Source: Marinobacter arenosus
GTDB taxonomy: Bacteria; Pseudomonadota; Gammaproteobacteria; Pseudomonadales; Oleiphilaceae
Length of the DNA: 64,000 nt
NCBI RefSeq assembly: GCF_019264345.1
Contig: NZ_JAHVAO010000001.1
Span: 682,001-746,000 of the forward strand
Reading direction: 5' to 3'
A model generated the notes under the pieces. The model searched no databases. It was not told the DNA's origin and saw nothing but the letters and a program-made list of their open reading frames with translations. Positions 7,692 to 16,504 of the stretch are shown here, in pieces. Both the position numbers and the translations under genes were made by a program. Numbering within the stretch: the stretch's first letter is position 1; each line of letters begins with the position of its first letter.

Positions 7692-8426
7692 ATGGATTCT
7701 AAAGGCGACTCGGCTTCCCATGGCCTGACTGCACTGCAGGACCTGGCGTGGGCGTTCGTTCTGACCGCCGCCCTGAGCTCTATGGTGGCGCTGCTTTGGT
7801 CGCTCCCTGCGCTCTTCTGGATCATCGTCGCCGGGCTTTTCAGCACCCTCGGCGGGTGTGTGCTTCGCGTTTGGTCGCCCCATGGGATTATCGGGCCAGC
7901 CAACCGGGCCACACTGTTGAGGGCGTCGCTGGTCATTGTTCTGTTTGCCAGTGCACCGTTCATGAACGGCGTCGGAGCTGGCGTCTGGCTGTATGGAACG
8001 CTCGCCCTCCTGGCACTGATTCTCGACGGGGTGGACGGTGCCATAGCCCGTGCAACCAACTCCCAGAGCGAGTTTGGCGCCCGCTTTGACATGGAACTGG
8101 ATGCTGCATTCATTCTGGGGCTCTGCCTGGCGGTTATCGCGCTGGGCAAGGCCGGCCTGTGGGTACTTACGCTCGGCTCTATCCGCTATGGGTTCGTTCT
8201 CGCCGGTCTGAGGTGGCGCTGGCTCAATAACCCGCTTCCTGACAGCTTCCGGCGAAAAACCATCTGTGTCTGGCAAATCGTCACCCTGATGGTCGCTATA
8301 TTGCCGCCCGTCCTGCCCCTCTTCGCCAGCCTCACACTGGCAACGGCCCTGTTGTTGCTGATCTGGTCGTTTTACATCGATATTGTCTGGCTCTATCAAA
8401 GGAGAACCGCTCATGAACCTGCCTAA
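7692..8426 (+). CDS. CDP-alcohol phosphotransferase family membrane protein
   Basis: This 244-residue inner-membrane protein has about six hydrophobic segments. The complete CDP-alcohol phosphotransferase signature is visible: D112, D115-G116, A119-R120, G129, D133 and D137, preceded by a GPANRATLLRA stretch. The family transfers a phospho-group from a CDP-activated alcohol to an acceptor alcohol, as in phosphatidylglycerophosphate, phosphatidylserine or inositol phosphate synthesis. The acceptor is not predictable here. ATG 7692 has GGAG upstream, while the longer frame to 7644 lacks a site. It overlaps the YceI gene by 14 bases and is transcribed divergently from the dehydrogenase operon. 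It is unlikely to be the housekeeping PgsA. Confidence 0.85.
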   Translation: MDSKGDSASHGLTALQDLAWAFVLTAALSSMVALLWSLPALFWIIVAGLFSTLGGCVLRVWSPHGIIGPANRATLLRASLVIVLFASAPFMNGVGAGVWLYGTLALLALILDGVDGAIARATNSQSEFGARFDMELDAAFILGLCLAVIALGKAGLWVLTLGSIRYGFVLAGLRWRWLNNPLPDSFRRKTICVWQIVTLMVAILPPVLPLFASLTLATALLLLIWSFYIDIVWLYQRRTAHEPA

Positions 8427-9030
8427 CATGACTGCGCACCTCGCCTGCACGGCTGCCTTTCCTGCACTCCTCGCCATGACGCCGGTGGTTTCGGCCGAGC
8501 CGTCCAGATTCACCGTCGATTCGGAACATTTTTCCATGGCTTTTGAAATCATGCACATAGGCTACGCGCCAGTCATTGGAATGTTTCGTGAAGTGGAAGG
8601 CGAGTTCGTTTATGACGAAGAAACCGGCGAACTCAATTCAGGCACCCTGGTGTTTCAGAGTGAGAGCGTTTTCACAAACCACAAGAAGCGTGACGACCAC
8701 TTACGGGCGGAGGATTTTCTGGACAGTGAGAACTACCCTGAGATCACCTTCACCCTGACCGACTTCGAACCAACCGGGGAGAACGCGGGTAAGGTAACCG
8801 GCGACCTCACCATGCTGGGCCAGACCAACCCTGTTGTCCTGGATGTCACCCTCAACAAATCGGCCGTCTACCCCATCGGGCACGAGGACTTTACTTTGGG
8901 AATCAGTGCCGAAACGACCTTGAAACGGAGCGATTGGGGAATGACCTATGGGCTGGATCCGGCCCTGGTGGGTGATGAAGTCCGCCTGCGTTTCGGGTTC
9001 GAGGCCAATCGCGATTCCGGGTGGTTCTGA
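8413..9030 (+). CDS. YceI-family periplasmic lipid-binding-like protein
   Basis: This 205-residue protein has a signal peptide (residues 1-29, ending VVSA) and a YceI lipocalin-like barrel. Conserved features include SRFTVDSEHFSMAFEIMH near the N terminus, the TNHKKRDDHLRAEDFLD stretch, and SDWGMTYGL near the C terminus. YceI proteins are periplasmic and bind isoprenoid or other amphiphilic ligands. ATG 8413 has AAGGAG 8 bases upstream. The start lies inside the end of the CDP-alcohol phosphotransferase gene, so the two are probably coupled. A periplasmic lipid-binding partner would fit a lipid-linked product; that is inference. Confidence 0.88.
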   Translation: MNLPNMTAHLACTAAFPALLAMTPVVSAEPSRFTVDSEHFSMAFEIMHIGYAPVIGMFREVEGEFVYDEETGELNSGTLVFQSESVFTNHKKRDDHLRAEDFLDSENYPEITFTLTDFEPTGENAGKVTGDLTMLGQTNPVVLDVTLNKSAVYPIGHEDFTLGISAETTLKRSDWGMTYGLDPALVGDEVRLRFGFEANRDSGWF

Positions 9031-9169
9031 TCCCGGCCGCTATTTTGTGACCGACCCCTCATCGTGAACACATTTTGTTACATTGATGCCTCAAAGCTCT
9101 GCCGGGCTTCGCTGAATATCTGTATGTTTATTAGCCACAAACAAGACAAAAATAACAAGGAATCGACGG

Positions 9170-10243
9170 ATGCCCGGCAAGGCGCTCCTACTGTTCATGG
9201 CTGTGACGACCTGCGCGTTTGGCACAGGCTACTATTTGTCCGCCGACAATACCTCCACATTCAAGTGGCTGGTCACCGGCTTTGCCGACCGGGTCCAAGA
9301 CGATGTTCCCGGCGATCAGGTCAGCGACAATCCACATTCCCCGAGTAAGGCGCCCGAACCGCTGCAACCCGGTGACAATGCGCTTGGTTTCATGCTCACC
9401 AGTGTCGCCGAGCAATACACTCAGAATTCTCGCTATCCGTCCTGGTCCATTCCCCTCACAGCAGCGCAGGCCAAGGGCTATCAAGGCAACCACTATCAGC
9501 CTGTCGAACTCCCGCTTGGTAACGATGGCCGTTTTACGGTCACTCTGGAGAAATACCGGTTTACCAAAGGCGAGCCTATTCTCGTGGTCGCCTCGGTTCA
9601 GGGTCCGCAAGTTGTGGGCGACACGCTTCAGGCGACACTGGAAGCAGCCCAGGTACGAGAGGCGGTCGGATCAACCACCCTCACGATGTCGGATAGCACC
9701 GGCTTTTATGAAGGGTCCCTGGCGTCGGATGAGGCCCCCGGGGAGTACCGGCTCATAGTCGAGGCGCAGGTGGATGGCAAACCGGTGAGACACGTCTCAA
9801 CGCTGACTATCGAACCCTACCTGGGAGATTTTGAAGGCCTGGGGGATCCCTACCTGAACGACAACAACCTGGTCATCCCCGTTCGTTTCCACCCGGAGCA
9901 GCCAGGGTTCTATGCGCTGTCCGCCCAGTTGTTCGCCGGGCTGGTCCCTATCGCCCAACTCCAATCCGAACAACGTGTGGACCTTGGCACGGAAACGATC
10001 GAACTCAAAGCACACGGAACCGTGCTGGCAAACCGCGACATTCAGGGCGAGCTCGAGATTCGAAACCTTCAGATTCGCCAGCTCCCGTCCAGGCCCGGAG
10101 ATCGAACCCACTACGCATTCGGGCCAGAAGATGGGTATTCATTTACGCCGCCGGACCTCGGGGATCTGCAGGATTCTCCGGCAGCGGATTCCGAATCAGA
10201 ACAACGGGCGGCCCTGCTCAGGCAGTTAGCCGACAAGTTCTGA
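9170..10243 (+). CDS. Secreted beta-rich protein next to lipase (choice-of-anchor/DUF4785-like)
   Basis: A 357-residue protein with an N-terminal hydrophobic signal or anchor (about residues 4-24). A linker rich in Pro, Ser and Asp follows, then a long beta-rich region with Ig-like repeats: extended stretches such as RFTVTLEKYRFTKGEPI and GEYRLIVEAQVDG. The C-terminal part includes THYAFGPEDGYSF. No catalytic motif is visible. Similar proteins lie beside extracellular lipases in marine bacteria, as far as I recall, and may assist their display or stability. It lacks the helical make-up of Lif-type lipase foldases. The start has AAGGA 7 bases upstream. Family name uncertain. Confidence 0.62.
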   Translation: MPGKALLLFMAVTTCAFGTGYYLSADNTSTFKWLVTGFADRVQDDVPGDQVSDNPHSPSKAPEPLQPGDNALGFMLTSVAEQYTQNSRYPSWSIPLTAAQAKGYQGNHYQPVELPLGNDGRFTVTLEKYRFTKGEPILVVASVQGPQVVGDTLQATLEAAQVREAVGSTTLTMSDSTGFYEGSLASDEAPGEYRLIVEAQVDGKPVRHVSTLTIEPYLGDFEGLGDPYLNDNNLVIPVRFHPEQPGFYALSAQLFAGLVPIAQLQSEQRVDLGTETIELKAHGTVLANRDIQGELEIRNLQIRQLPSRPGDRTHYAFGPEDGYSFTPPDLGDLQDSPAADSESEQRAALLRQLADKF

Positions 10244-10367
10244 CAGCGGGGCCGCTCTGGCTCCGAACCGGCTGACGCCGGGTTGTACCGTCGGAAAGAC
10301 CTTCAGTGCCTGAGGTCGACGGGTAATCGTCTTTTCACAACAATAATTCAGCAAAGACGGAGCAAAC

Positions 10368-11456
10368 ATGACAACAACGATGATCGGAAGTGCCTGCAAG
10401 GCCGCTGTCGCGGTCACAATCACCGGTAGCCTGTTTGCCGGCAGCGCCCAGGCCCAGTTGGCTGGCCATAATGTGATACTCGTGCATGGCTTTCAGCAAG
10501 AGGACCTGGCAAACCCGCCAGAGAACCTCCAGGCCGTGAAAGCGGCCGGCGAAGATTACTGGCGCACGTTCTGGCTGGCCCGGTCCGAGGCCCGAGTGGA
10601 CTGGGGGAGCGATGGCCGGATCGAAGGCAATATTGCCCAACAGGCGTATCAGCAGATCCGCCAGATCAGCCAGCAGGGCCTGTGCAACAACTACTGCATT
10701 ATTGTGTCTCACTCCACCGGCGACCTCGTGACGCGGTATCTACTTGAGAATCAGGCTCGCTGGCTGCAGTCGGAAGGGCTCGCACCCCTGAAAATTCTCG
10801 CCGCCATCGACTATTCCGGTGCCGGCGGAGGGACCGAACTGGCCGACCTCGCTCTCAGCATTGCCTACAACGACAGTTGGTATAACTGGCCGTTGAAAGC
10901 CGCCGTGCAAGCCTTCACTGGCATCGAACCGGAACCCGGGAAACTGGGGGTGGTTAACGACCTGCAGACCAATGCAGCCCGCAACCTTGCGATCAGCCCG
11001 AATGCCATCCCCAGGCTTCGTTTTGTCGCTGGCGGCTCGTCCTACGGAGGCGTGACAAAGCCCTTTATTGCTGGAACTGACGATGGGGTCGTGCCCACCC
11101 ATTCCGCCTGCGGTTCGACGACCGCTGATGGGATCGAATCCTGCTCCGACCAGATCAGCCTGGCCGGCAAGGTCACCAACCAGAACGGGCCGGACGGACT
11201 CTGGTTCAATCACTTCCCTATCCTGATGAACGAAGGTGCAAGCCACAGCGGCGTGCTGGGTTCGGAAACCGGGAATACCTCGGTACCGGTGGTGAACAAC
11301 ACAACCCTGAACGGACTCCGGCTCGACTTTGCCAGCCGAACCTACAATCAGCGGGCCTGGTGGCAATGGTGGGGGTCTGGCGACACCTACATTGAAGTAC
11401 CGGGGTCCGATCAGACCGACATGTCGACATTGGTCTACACCACACTCAACAACTGA
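10368..11456 (+). CDS. Secreted alpha/beta-hydrolase, triacylglycerol lipase/esterase
   Basis: This 362-residue protein has a signal peptide cut after AQA at about residue 29. The oxyanion HG (residues 40-41 in VILVHGF) and nucleophile Ser116 in SHSTG mark the alpha/beta-hydrolase fold. The first Gly of the usual GxSxG is a Ser here. Candidate acid and base residues lie in GTDDGVVP and EGASHSGVLG. Cys106/Cys110 and a later CGS...SC pair could form disulfides, in line with export. It probably hydrolyses lipids or esters outside the cell. The start has GGAG 9 bases upstream. It follows the beta-rich partner gene by 124 bases on the same strand. Confidence 0.82.
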   Translation: MTTTMIGSACKAAVAVTITGSLFAGSAQAQLAGHNVILVHGFQQEDLANPPENLQAVKAAGEDYWRTFWLARSEARVDWGSDGRIEGNIAQQAYQQIRQISQQGLCNNYCIIVSHSTGDLVTRYLLENQARWLQSEGLAPLKILAAIDYSGAGGGTELADLALSIAYNDSWYNWPLKAAVQAFTGIEPEPGKLGVVNDLQTNAARNLAISPNAIPRLRFVAGGSSYGGVTKPFIAGTDDGVVPTHSACGSTTADGIESCSDQISLAGKVTNQNGPDGLWFNHFPILMNEGASHSGVLGSETGNTSVPVVNNTTLNGLRLDFASRTYNQRAWWQWWGSGDTYIEVPGSDQTDMSTLVYTTLNN

Positions 11457-11488
11457 CTGGGAAGTCCGCTGATTTCACGAGGAAAATC

Positions 11489-11506
11489 GGGCTCAAGGAC
11501 GAGCCC
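11489..11506 (+). terminator. Weak hairpin after the lipase gene
   Basis: GGGCTC, 6-base loop, GAGCCC lies 32 bases after the lipase stop. It is followed by a C/T-mixed stretch instead of a clean T run, so termination would be weak. Confidence 0.3.
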
Positions 11507-11611
11507 ACCCCATTCTTCCACCCTATCTCACCTTCCCTTTTTTGTTCGCAAGCTATACATTGTCCCGTTTTCGGTCTTTCGGTCGCCGACCGACGCTCAC
11601 ACGGGTTTACG

Positions 11612-12562
11612 ATGTCCGACGCTCGCAAATCAGACGTTCTGCTGGTAGCCGTAACGCTTGCAGCCGCTATCAGCTGGATGTTTTCCAAGGAGGCCGTCCT
11701 GCTGATGCCTCCACTGCTTTTCATGGCCGCGCGCTTCCTCATCGCCGGCAGTGTTCTCGCCTTCGCGGCCTGGCGCCCGTTATCACGGTTGAGTACAGAT
11801 CAGATCCGGCGCAGCATTGCCGTCGGCCTGGTATTCGGTATCGCCATGAGTTTCTGGGTCATGGGCCTGTTCCACACCAAAAGCATGGGTGAAGGTGCAT
11901 TCCTGACCAGCCTGGGGGTCGTGATCGTCCCCATCATTGCCCGCCTGGCCTTTAAGGAGAAGCAACCTGCGAGTACCTGGATCGCGATTCCCATTGCGGT
12001 CTGCGGCCTGGCTCTGCTGTCCCTGAAAAATGGCTTTAACCCCGAACCGGGGCAACTTTTCTTTGTTTGCGCCGCCTCTATCTTTGCCCTGTACTTTACC
12101 CTGAACACCCGGGCAGCCAATCAGCGAACCGTCATCAATCGACGAGGTGAAACGATTGAAAAGCACCGAGTGCCGGCGTTACCTCTCACTGCCCTGGCCC
12201 TGTTAACGGTTGGAACGGTGACGCTGCTGGAATCCCTGGTTCTGGAGACCTGGCAGGAAACATTTGTGGACCCCTCCCCCCTTCTGGTTTGGTGGGTGTT
12301 GGCAAGCGCGCTCATTGGAACGGCGGGGCGGTTTCTGTTACAGACATACGCCCAGAGTCTGTCTGCCCACAGTCACGGCGTGGTTATCCTGGTACTTGAG
12401 CCTATTTGGGTTGCATTATTCGCTGCCGGCTGGTTTGGAGAGACAATGAGTTCGGTTCAACTGGGCGGATGTGCACTTATTTTCACTGCGCTGGTGGTCA
12501 ATCGGTGGGGGGCAATTGGCAAAGCCATCAAGACCGGGTTGAGGAATCGGAAAACCGCATAA
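11612..12562 (+). CDS. EamA-family (DMT) drug/metabolite transporter
   Basis: This 316-residue inner-membrane protein has ten hydrophobic segments in two halves, the EamA duplicate layout. Characteristic pieces are the N-terminal VLLVAVTLAAAISWMFSKEA helix, the LTSLGVVIVPIIARLAFKEK segment ending the first half, and VILVLEPIWVALFAAGWFGE near the C terminus. The family exports amino acids, nucleotides or drugs, or moves other metabolites; the substrate is not predictable. The ribosome site before ATG 11612 is weak. It is followed closely by the tRNA-Val promoter. Confidence 0.88.
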   Translation: MSDARKSDVLLVAVTLAAAISWMFSKEAVLLMPPLLFMAARFLIAGSVLAFAAWRPLSRLSTDQIRRSIAVGLVFGIAMSFWVMGLFHTKSMGEGAFLTSLGVVIVPIIARLAFKEKQPASTWIAIPIAVCGLALLSLKNGFNPEPGQLFFVCAASIFALYFTLNTRAANQRTVINRRGETIEKHRVPALPLTALALLTVGTVTLLESLVLETWQETFVDPSPLLVWWVLASALIGTAGRFLLQTYAQSLSAHSHGVVILVLEPIWVALFAAGWFGETMSSVQLGGCALIFTALVVNRWGAIGKAIKTGLRNRKTA

Positions 12563-12568
12563 AAGTGG

Positions 12569-12597
12569 TTGACCGGAATCCGGAGAATAAGTATATT
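12569..12597 (+). promoter_or_regulatory. Sigma70 promoter of tRNA-Val
   Basis: TTGACC at 12569-12574, 17-base spacer, TATATT at 12592-12597. The expected start site is about 7 bases downstream, just before the tRNA at 12618. A strong near-consensus match. Confidence 0.72.
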
Positions 12598-12617
12598 GCG
12601 TCCCCGTTGCAGGACAT

Positions 12618-12694
<77 letters not shown>

Positions 12695-12939
12695 ATCTTT
12701 CGCGGATCTGCAACGCCCCTCACCAGATTTCTCAGAACACCCCTCACTTTAGACTTTCGAACGATGAAAACGTCTGAAGTATTTCAAATGATTCTTAAAC
12801 CTGAATAGCCAAAACTCGCTCCTCACTTATCCTTGAAAGTAAGGCTCTGACGCTTTGTGCGTCACAAGAGATTTGACCCTCTAAGCCGTCTCAAGAATCT
12901 GTTTTGCAATCGTCCATTATTGCGCGGCAGGTGACTGAA

Positions 12940-13803
12940 ATGATTAGGTTTAATGCATCCGACCCACCGATGTTGGGTGACGCTGGCAAGGAACCAATGC
13001 CGGTTTCTCATGATTGCCACCTTGATCCCTGCTTTACCGATTCCGGAATCGCCAAAATCCTCGAAACCATTCCTCTCGAAAGCATCAAAGCCAAGCCTCC
13101 GACTCAGAAGCGTCACGAACGGGTTTATACCAACAACATTCCAAGATCCGAATTGCTCAAACAGCTGGAGGACCCCGACGGCGATGTCTGGATTGTCCTG
13201 CACGAGATTGAGGATACGCCGATTCTGCGACACGTGTTCCGGGAAATGGCAACCGCGTTGAGGGAATCCCTACCAGCACCCTATGGCAGGGTGACTCTGT
13301 GCACCGGCTCCCTGTTCATCAGCCGTGGCCGGGCAACGACTCCCTATCACCTGGATTACGGCAGCAACCTGTTGCTGCAACTTCGGGGTAGCAAGCATTT
13401 TCTTGCGTTCAGCCCCAATGATCCCGAACTGGTTCCTAGACAGAGCCTACACGAATTTTTTGGCGGAGAATGCAATCCCCCTTCCCTGAACTATCAGCCG
13501 TCATTTGAAAAAAAGGCGCTCGTACTCGATCTGGAGCCGGGCATGGGGGTATACATGCCCTCGACGAGCCCACACTGTACAGAGACCAGGACTCAGGAAC
13601 TCTCCCTGACCATCAGTCTGTCGTTCGTTGCTCCGCGGGTGGACGTACTCAGACGATCCGTTCTATTTGACGCCAGGCTGCCCGGTTTCACGTTTGTCCC
13701 GATCGTCATGAAGTGCGCCATTGTCGCGTTCTATGAGAACCTGCTCCATGCTTTGGGGGGAAACCAACCCCGACACAAAAGCTTCAAGCCACTGGCGCCG
13801 TAG
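12940..13803 (+). CDS. Cupin/JmjC-like (2-oxoglutarate oxygenase fold) protein
   Basis: This 287-residue protein has a double-stranded beta-helix core. The metal site is suggested by His-x-Asp in TPYHLDYGSNLL and a distal His in MPSTSPHCTE, 80-90 residues later. This matches JmjC/cupin_8-type iron and 2-oxoglutarate enzymes, which hydroxylate proteins or small molecules. The motif KHFLAFSPND between them is typical of the core. ATG 12940 has AGGTGA upstream; a TTG at 12904 is an alternative start. It sits alone between tRNA-Val and an RluA-type gene. Target unknown. Confidence 0.7.
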   Translation: MIRFNASDPPMLGDAGKEPMPVSHDCHLDPCFTDSGIAKILETIPLESIKAKPPTQKRHERVYTNNIPRSELLKQLEDPDGDVWIVLHEIEDTPILRHVFREMATALRESLPAPYGRVTLCTGSLFISRGRATTPYHLDYGSNLLLQLRGSKHFLAFSPNDPELVPRQSLHEFFGGECNPPSLNYQPSFEKKALVLDLEPGMGVYMPSTSPHCTETRTQELSLTISLSFVAPRVDVLRRSVLFDARLPGFTFVPIVMKCAIVAFYENLLHALGGNQPRHKSFKPLAP

Positions 13804-13903
13804 CTTCGGTTGGGACATTCCACCGGATCCACCCCGTTCTGTTGTCAGGGCGGGGTCAATTACTTATGCTTCCCCCCAACCAATTCACCTTCTGACGGCC
13901 TCC

Positions 13904-14743
13904 ATGCGAACGTCCATAGACCTTACCCTCGAACACACGAAAATTGCGGTCGATGCGCTCAGCGAGGCCTCAGGCCTTCCCAAGCAACGCATCAAGGACG
14001 CCATGAACAAGGGTGCCTGCTGGTGGACCCACAAAGGCAAACAAGTCCGACTGCGCAAGGCCAAACGTGAAATCCGGGCCGGGACACGGTTGCAGTTGTT
14101 CTATGACGATGTCGTGCTGGGCCGAAAACCGGAGAATCCGGACTGCCTCGAAGACCGGGGGAGGTATTCGGTCTGGTTTAAACCTCACGGAATGCTGGCG
14201 CAGGGCTCCCAATGGGGCGACCACTGCAGCCTTCTGCGCATGGCGGAAACTGAACTGCGGCGAGACAGCTTTCTGGTTCATCGGCTTGATGCAGACGCAG
14301 CCGGCCTGATGCTAATTGCCCACGATCCCAAAGCCGCAGGCGCCCTGTCTCAATGTTTTGCCAGCCGAACCATAACAAAGGAATACCAGGCCAGGGTACG
14401 CGGTCTGTTGCAGGCACAGGACCGTCTGATCGACACACCGATAGACGGAAAGACCGCCGCCAGCCGAGTTACCACACTTCGAACCGAAGAAGATGACGAG
14501 ACCAGCCTGTTGCGGGTCAACATTGAGACGGGGCGAAAACACCAGATTCGAAAGCATCTCGCCGGCATCGGCCACCCCATCGTCGGCGATCGCCTCTACG
14601 GGCAACCTGCCTCGGTGTCCTTGCAACTATTGGCCGTGCGCCTGGAGTACGACTGTCCTCTGACCCGACAGCGAATTCGGCTCTGCCTTCCGGAGCATCT
14701 GAACAGCCTGACCAAGAGTGACCAGGGAGCCCCGTCAGACTGA
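13904..14743 (+). CDS. RluA-family RNA pseudouridine synthase
   Basis: This 279-residue protein carries the catalytic HRLDADAAGL motif, where the Asp makes the covalent RNA intermediate. The second RluA signature (GRKHQIRKHLAGIGHPIVGD) lies near the C terminus. An N-terminal region of about 85 residues with KQRIKDAMNKGACW resembles an S4-like RNA-binding part. The role is conversion of specific uridines to pseudouridine in rRNA or tRNA; the exact target is not readable. ATG 13904 is chosen because the longer frame back to 13721 overlaps the cupin gene. The ribosome site is weak. The stop overlaps the opposing GNAT gene by 9 bases. Confidence 0.87.
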   Translation: MRTSIDLTLEHTKIAVDALSEASGLPKQRIKDAMNKGACWWTHKGKQVRLRKAKREIRAGTRLQLFYDDVVLGRKPENPDCLEDRGRYSVWFKPHGMLAQGSQWGDHCSLLRMAETELRRDSFLVHRLDADAAGLMLIAHDPKAAGALSQCFASRTITKEYQARVRGLLQAQDRLIDTPIDGKTAASRVTTLRTEEDDETSLLRVNIETGRKHQIRKHLAGIGHPIVGDRLYGQPASVSLQLLAVRLEYDCPLTRQRIRLCLPEHLNSLTKSDQGAPSD

Positions 14744-15364
14744 CACTGGCTCATTAGCCAAGCGGTCAAACACCGGCTGCGCCTTGGCCAGCTTTCCTTC
14801 CCTGATTACAAAGCTCAACAGCGTGCGACCCAGAAGCTGGACGCTGACATAGGTAAACATCGGCTCAAAGCCCGCTTTCGCCAGGGCGCGCCTGGAAGAT
14901 TTATTGCTCACGGCAACCGCTGTCCAGGCGATACTCGTTTTATGACTCAGGTTCTGGAGAATTCCATTGATCATCACCGAAAGAAATCCTTTGCCCCGGT
15001 GCTCCGGGGTGGTGGCCCCATCCCAGAGATAAAGGGCATTCTCCGGTACCCGTAGCCTCAAATCGTGCAATATGCCGATCGTTGCGCCGGTGCAGGCTAC
15101 CCAGTTGTAGGACACGGGTTCCCGATCTACAAAAAGCTCAAAGAACCTGTGTCCCTCACGCACTCGCCGTTTAAACTCTTTCTCGGAGAAGGGCAGATCC
15201 TGCCGGAGCTCTGCCATGTCCGTCATGTCGGTCACCGTGACAGAGTCGTCTTTGTCAGCGGGGTTGTTTTGCTCGATGGGCTTCGACAAGAAGATGCCCG
15301 CTTCGATTCGAAGAGTGCGATTAAACCATCGTTTGAGGGGGCGCAACCAACGCCGTAAAGTCTT
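14735..15364 (-). CDS. GNAT-family N-acetyltransferase
   Basis: About 209 residues with a GNAT domain in the C-terminal two thirds. The acetyl-CoA loop appears as TTPEHRGKGFLSVMI, followed by the NKSSRRALAKAGFEP helix common to the fold. The substrate is unknown. The first 30 residues are basic (KTLRRWLRPLKRW). A TTG at 15364 with AAGGGA upstream is preferred; the frame stays open to a TTG at 15415. A six-codon mini-ORF with a strong GAGGAG site lies just upstream (15375-15395). It converges with the RluA-type gene. Confidence 0.72.
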   Translation of the reverse strand, partial: KTLRRWLRPLKRWFNRTLRIEAGIFLSKPIEQNNPADKDDSVTVTDMTDMAELRQDLPFSEKEFKRRVREGHRFFELFVDREPVSYNWVACTGATIGILHDLRLRVPENALYLWDGATTPEHRGKGFLSVMINGILQNLSHKTSIAWTAVAVSNKSSRRALAKAGFEPMFTYVSVQLLGRTLLSFVIREGKLAKAQPVFDRLANEPVSV

Positions 15365-15484
15365 CAATGACCGATCATCCCTTGAGGTCTGACATTCGCG
15401 GACGGAACTCCTCAAATACTAGTCGGAATATGAATCCCTTCAAATTTCGGACGCCGTTCACCTCGAACCTGGGCGTTCTAAGGG

Positions 15485-16492
15485 TTAGACGCGATAGAAA
15501 TCCCGGTACCAGTCGACAAAATTCGCAATGCCCTCTTCGACTGGCGTCCCGGGCTTGTAGCCCACGTCTGCGATCAGGTCGTCAACATTGGCGTAGGTGG
15601 CAGGGACATCGCCCGGCTGCAATGGCAGCAGGTTTTTCTCAGCTTTTTTCCCGATCCGCTCCTCGATAATTTCGATAAAGCGCGACAGCTCCACCGGGTT
15701 GTTGCTACCAATGTTATAGATTCGGTAGGGCCCCTTACCCGTGCCCGGATCGGGGCGTTCGCCGGTCCACTCGGGGTTGGGTTCCGCAACGTGATCCAGG
15801 GTTCGGATCACGCCTTCCACGATGTCGTCGATGTAGGTGAAATCGCGCCGGTGATGGCCATGATTGAAGACATCGATCGGTTCACCGGCAAGAATCTTCC
15901 TGGTAAAGATAAACAGCGCCATGTCGGGGCGGCCCCAGGGGCCATAGACCGTGAAGAAGCGCAATCCGGTGGTGGGCAGGTTATAAAGATGGCTGTAGGT
16001 GTGAGCCATCAATTCGTTGGCCTTTTTGGAGGCCGCGTAGAGGCTGAGGGGGTGGTCCACGTTATCATGCACGGAAAACGGCATGGTTTCGTTAGCGCCG
16101 TACACGGAGCTGCTGGACGCGTATACGAGGTGCTTGACGTTATTGTGACGACAACCTTCCAGGATATTCATGAATCCCACCAGGTTGGCGTCAACATAGG
16201 CATGAGGATTCTCGAGGGAATACCGGACCCCGGCCTGGGCTGCAAGGTGCACAACCCGTTCCGGTTTTTGCTCGGCAAAAAGCGCCTCCATGGCGCTCCG
16301 GTCCGCGACGTCCTGACGCACCTCGGTGAATCCAGGCTTGCCAGTCAATCGTTCGAGCCGGGCCTCTTTCAGGCTCACATCATAGTAGTCATTGACGTTA
16401 TCAACACCGATGACCTCATCGCCGCGATCAAGCAGGCGATGGGCCAGATGCGAGCCGATAAAGCCGGCGGTTCCCGTAACGAGAATCTTCAA
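15485..16492 (-). CDS. UDP-glucuronate 4-epimerase-like NAD-dependent epimerase
   Basis: This 335-residue extended short-chain dehydrogenase has the NAD loop GTAGFIGSH at the N terminus and the catalytic Tyr-Lys as YAASK. The segments [12 protein letters not shown] and [20 protein letters not shown] are typical of UDP-glucuronate 4-epimerases (LspL/Gla type). It would turn UDP-glucuronate, made by the Ugd encoded in this window, into UDP-galacturonate for LPS or capsule. The specificity is by family resemblance. It lies 12 bases before an outer-membrane protein gene on the same strand. Confidence 0.88.
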   Translation of the reverse strand: MKILVTGTAGFIGSHLAHRLLDRGDEVIGVDNVNDYYDVSLKEARLERLTGKPGFTEVRQDVADRSAMEALFAEQKPERVVHLAAQAGVRYSLENPHAYVDANLVGFMNILEGCRHNNVKHLVYASSSSVYGANETMPFSVHDNVDHPLSLYAASKKANELMAHTYSHLYNLPTTGLRFFTVYGPWGRPDMALFIFTRKILAGEPIDVFNHGHHRRDFTYIDDIVEGVIRTLDHVAEPNPEWTGERPDPGTGKGPYRIYNIGSNNPVELSRFIEIIEERIGKKAEKNLLPLQPGDVPATYANVDDLIADVGYKPGTPVEEGIANFVDWYRDFYRV

Positions 16493-16504
16493 GGTTCCTT
16501 CTCC

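Noticed and set aside
7545-8558. Minus-strand frame of 337 codons opposite the CDP-alcohol transferase gene
   Set aside because: The plus-strand gene has the full family motif; the opposite frame has a low-complexity polar composition typical of a shadow.
9170-10243. Lipase foldase (Lif/LipB) upstream of the lipase
   Set aside because: The sequence is beta-rich with Ig-like stretches and lacks the helical make-up of Lif proteins.
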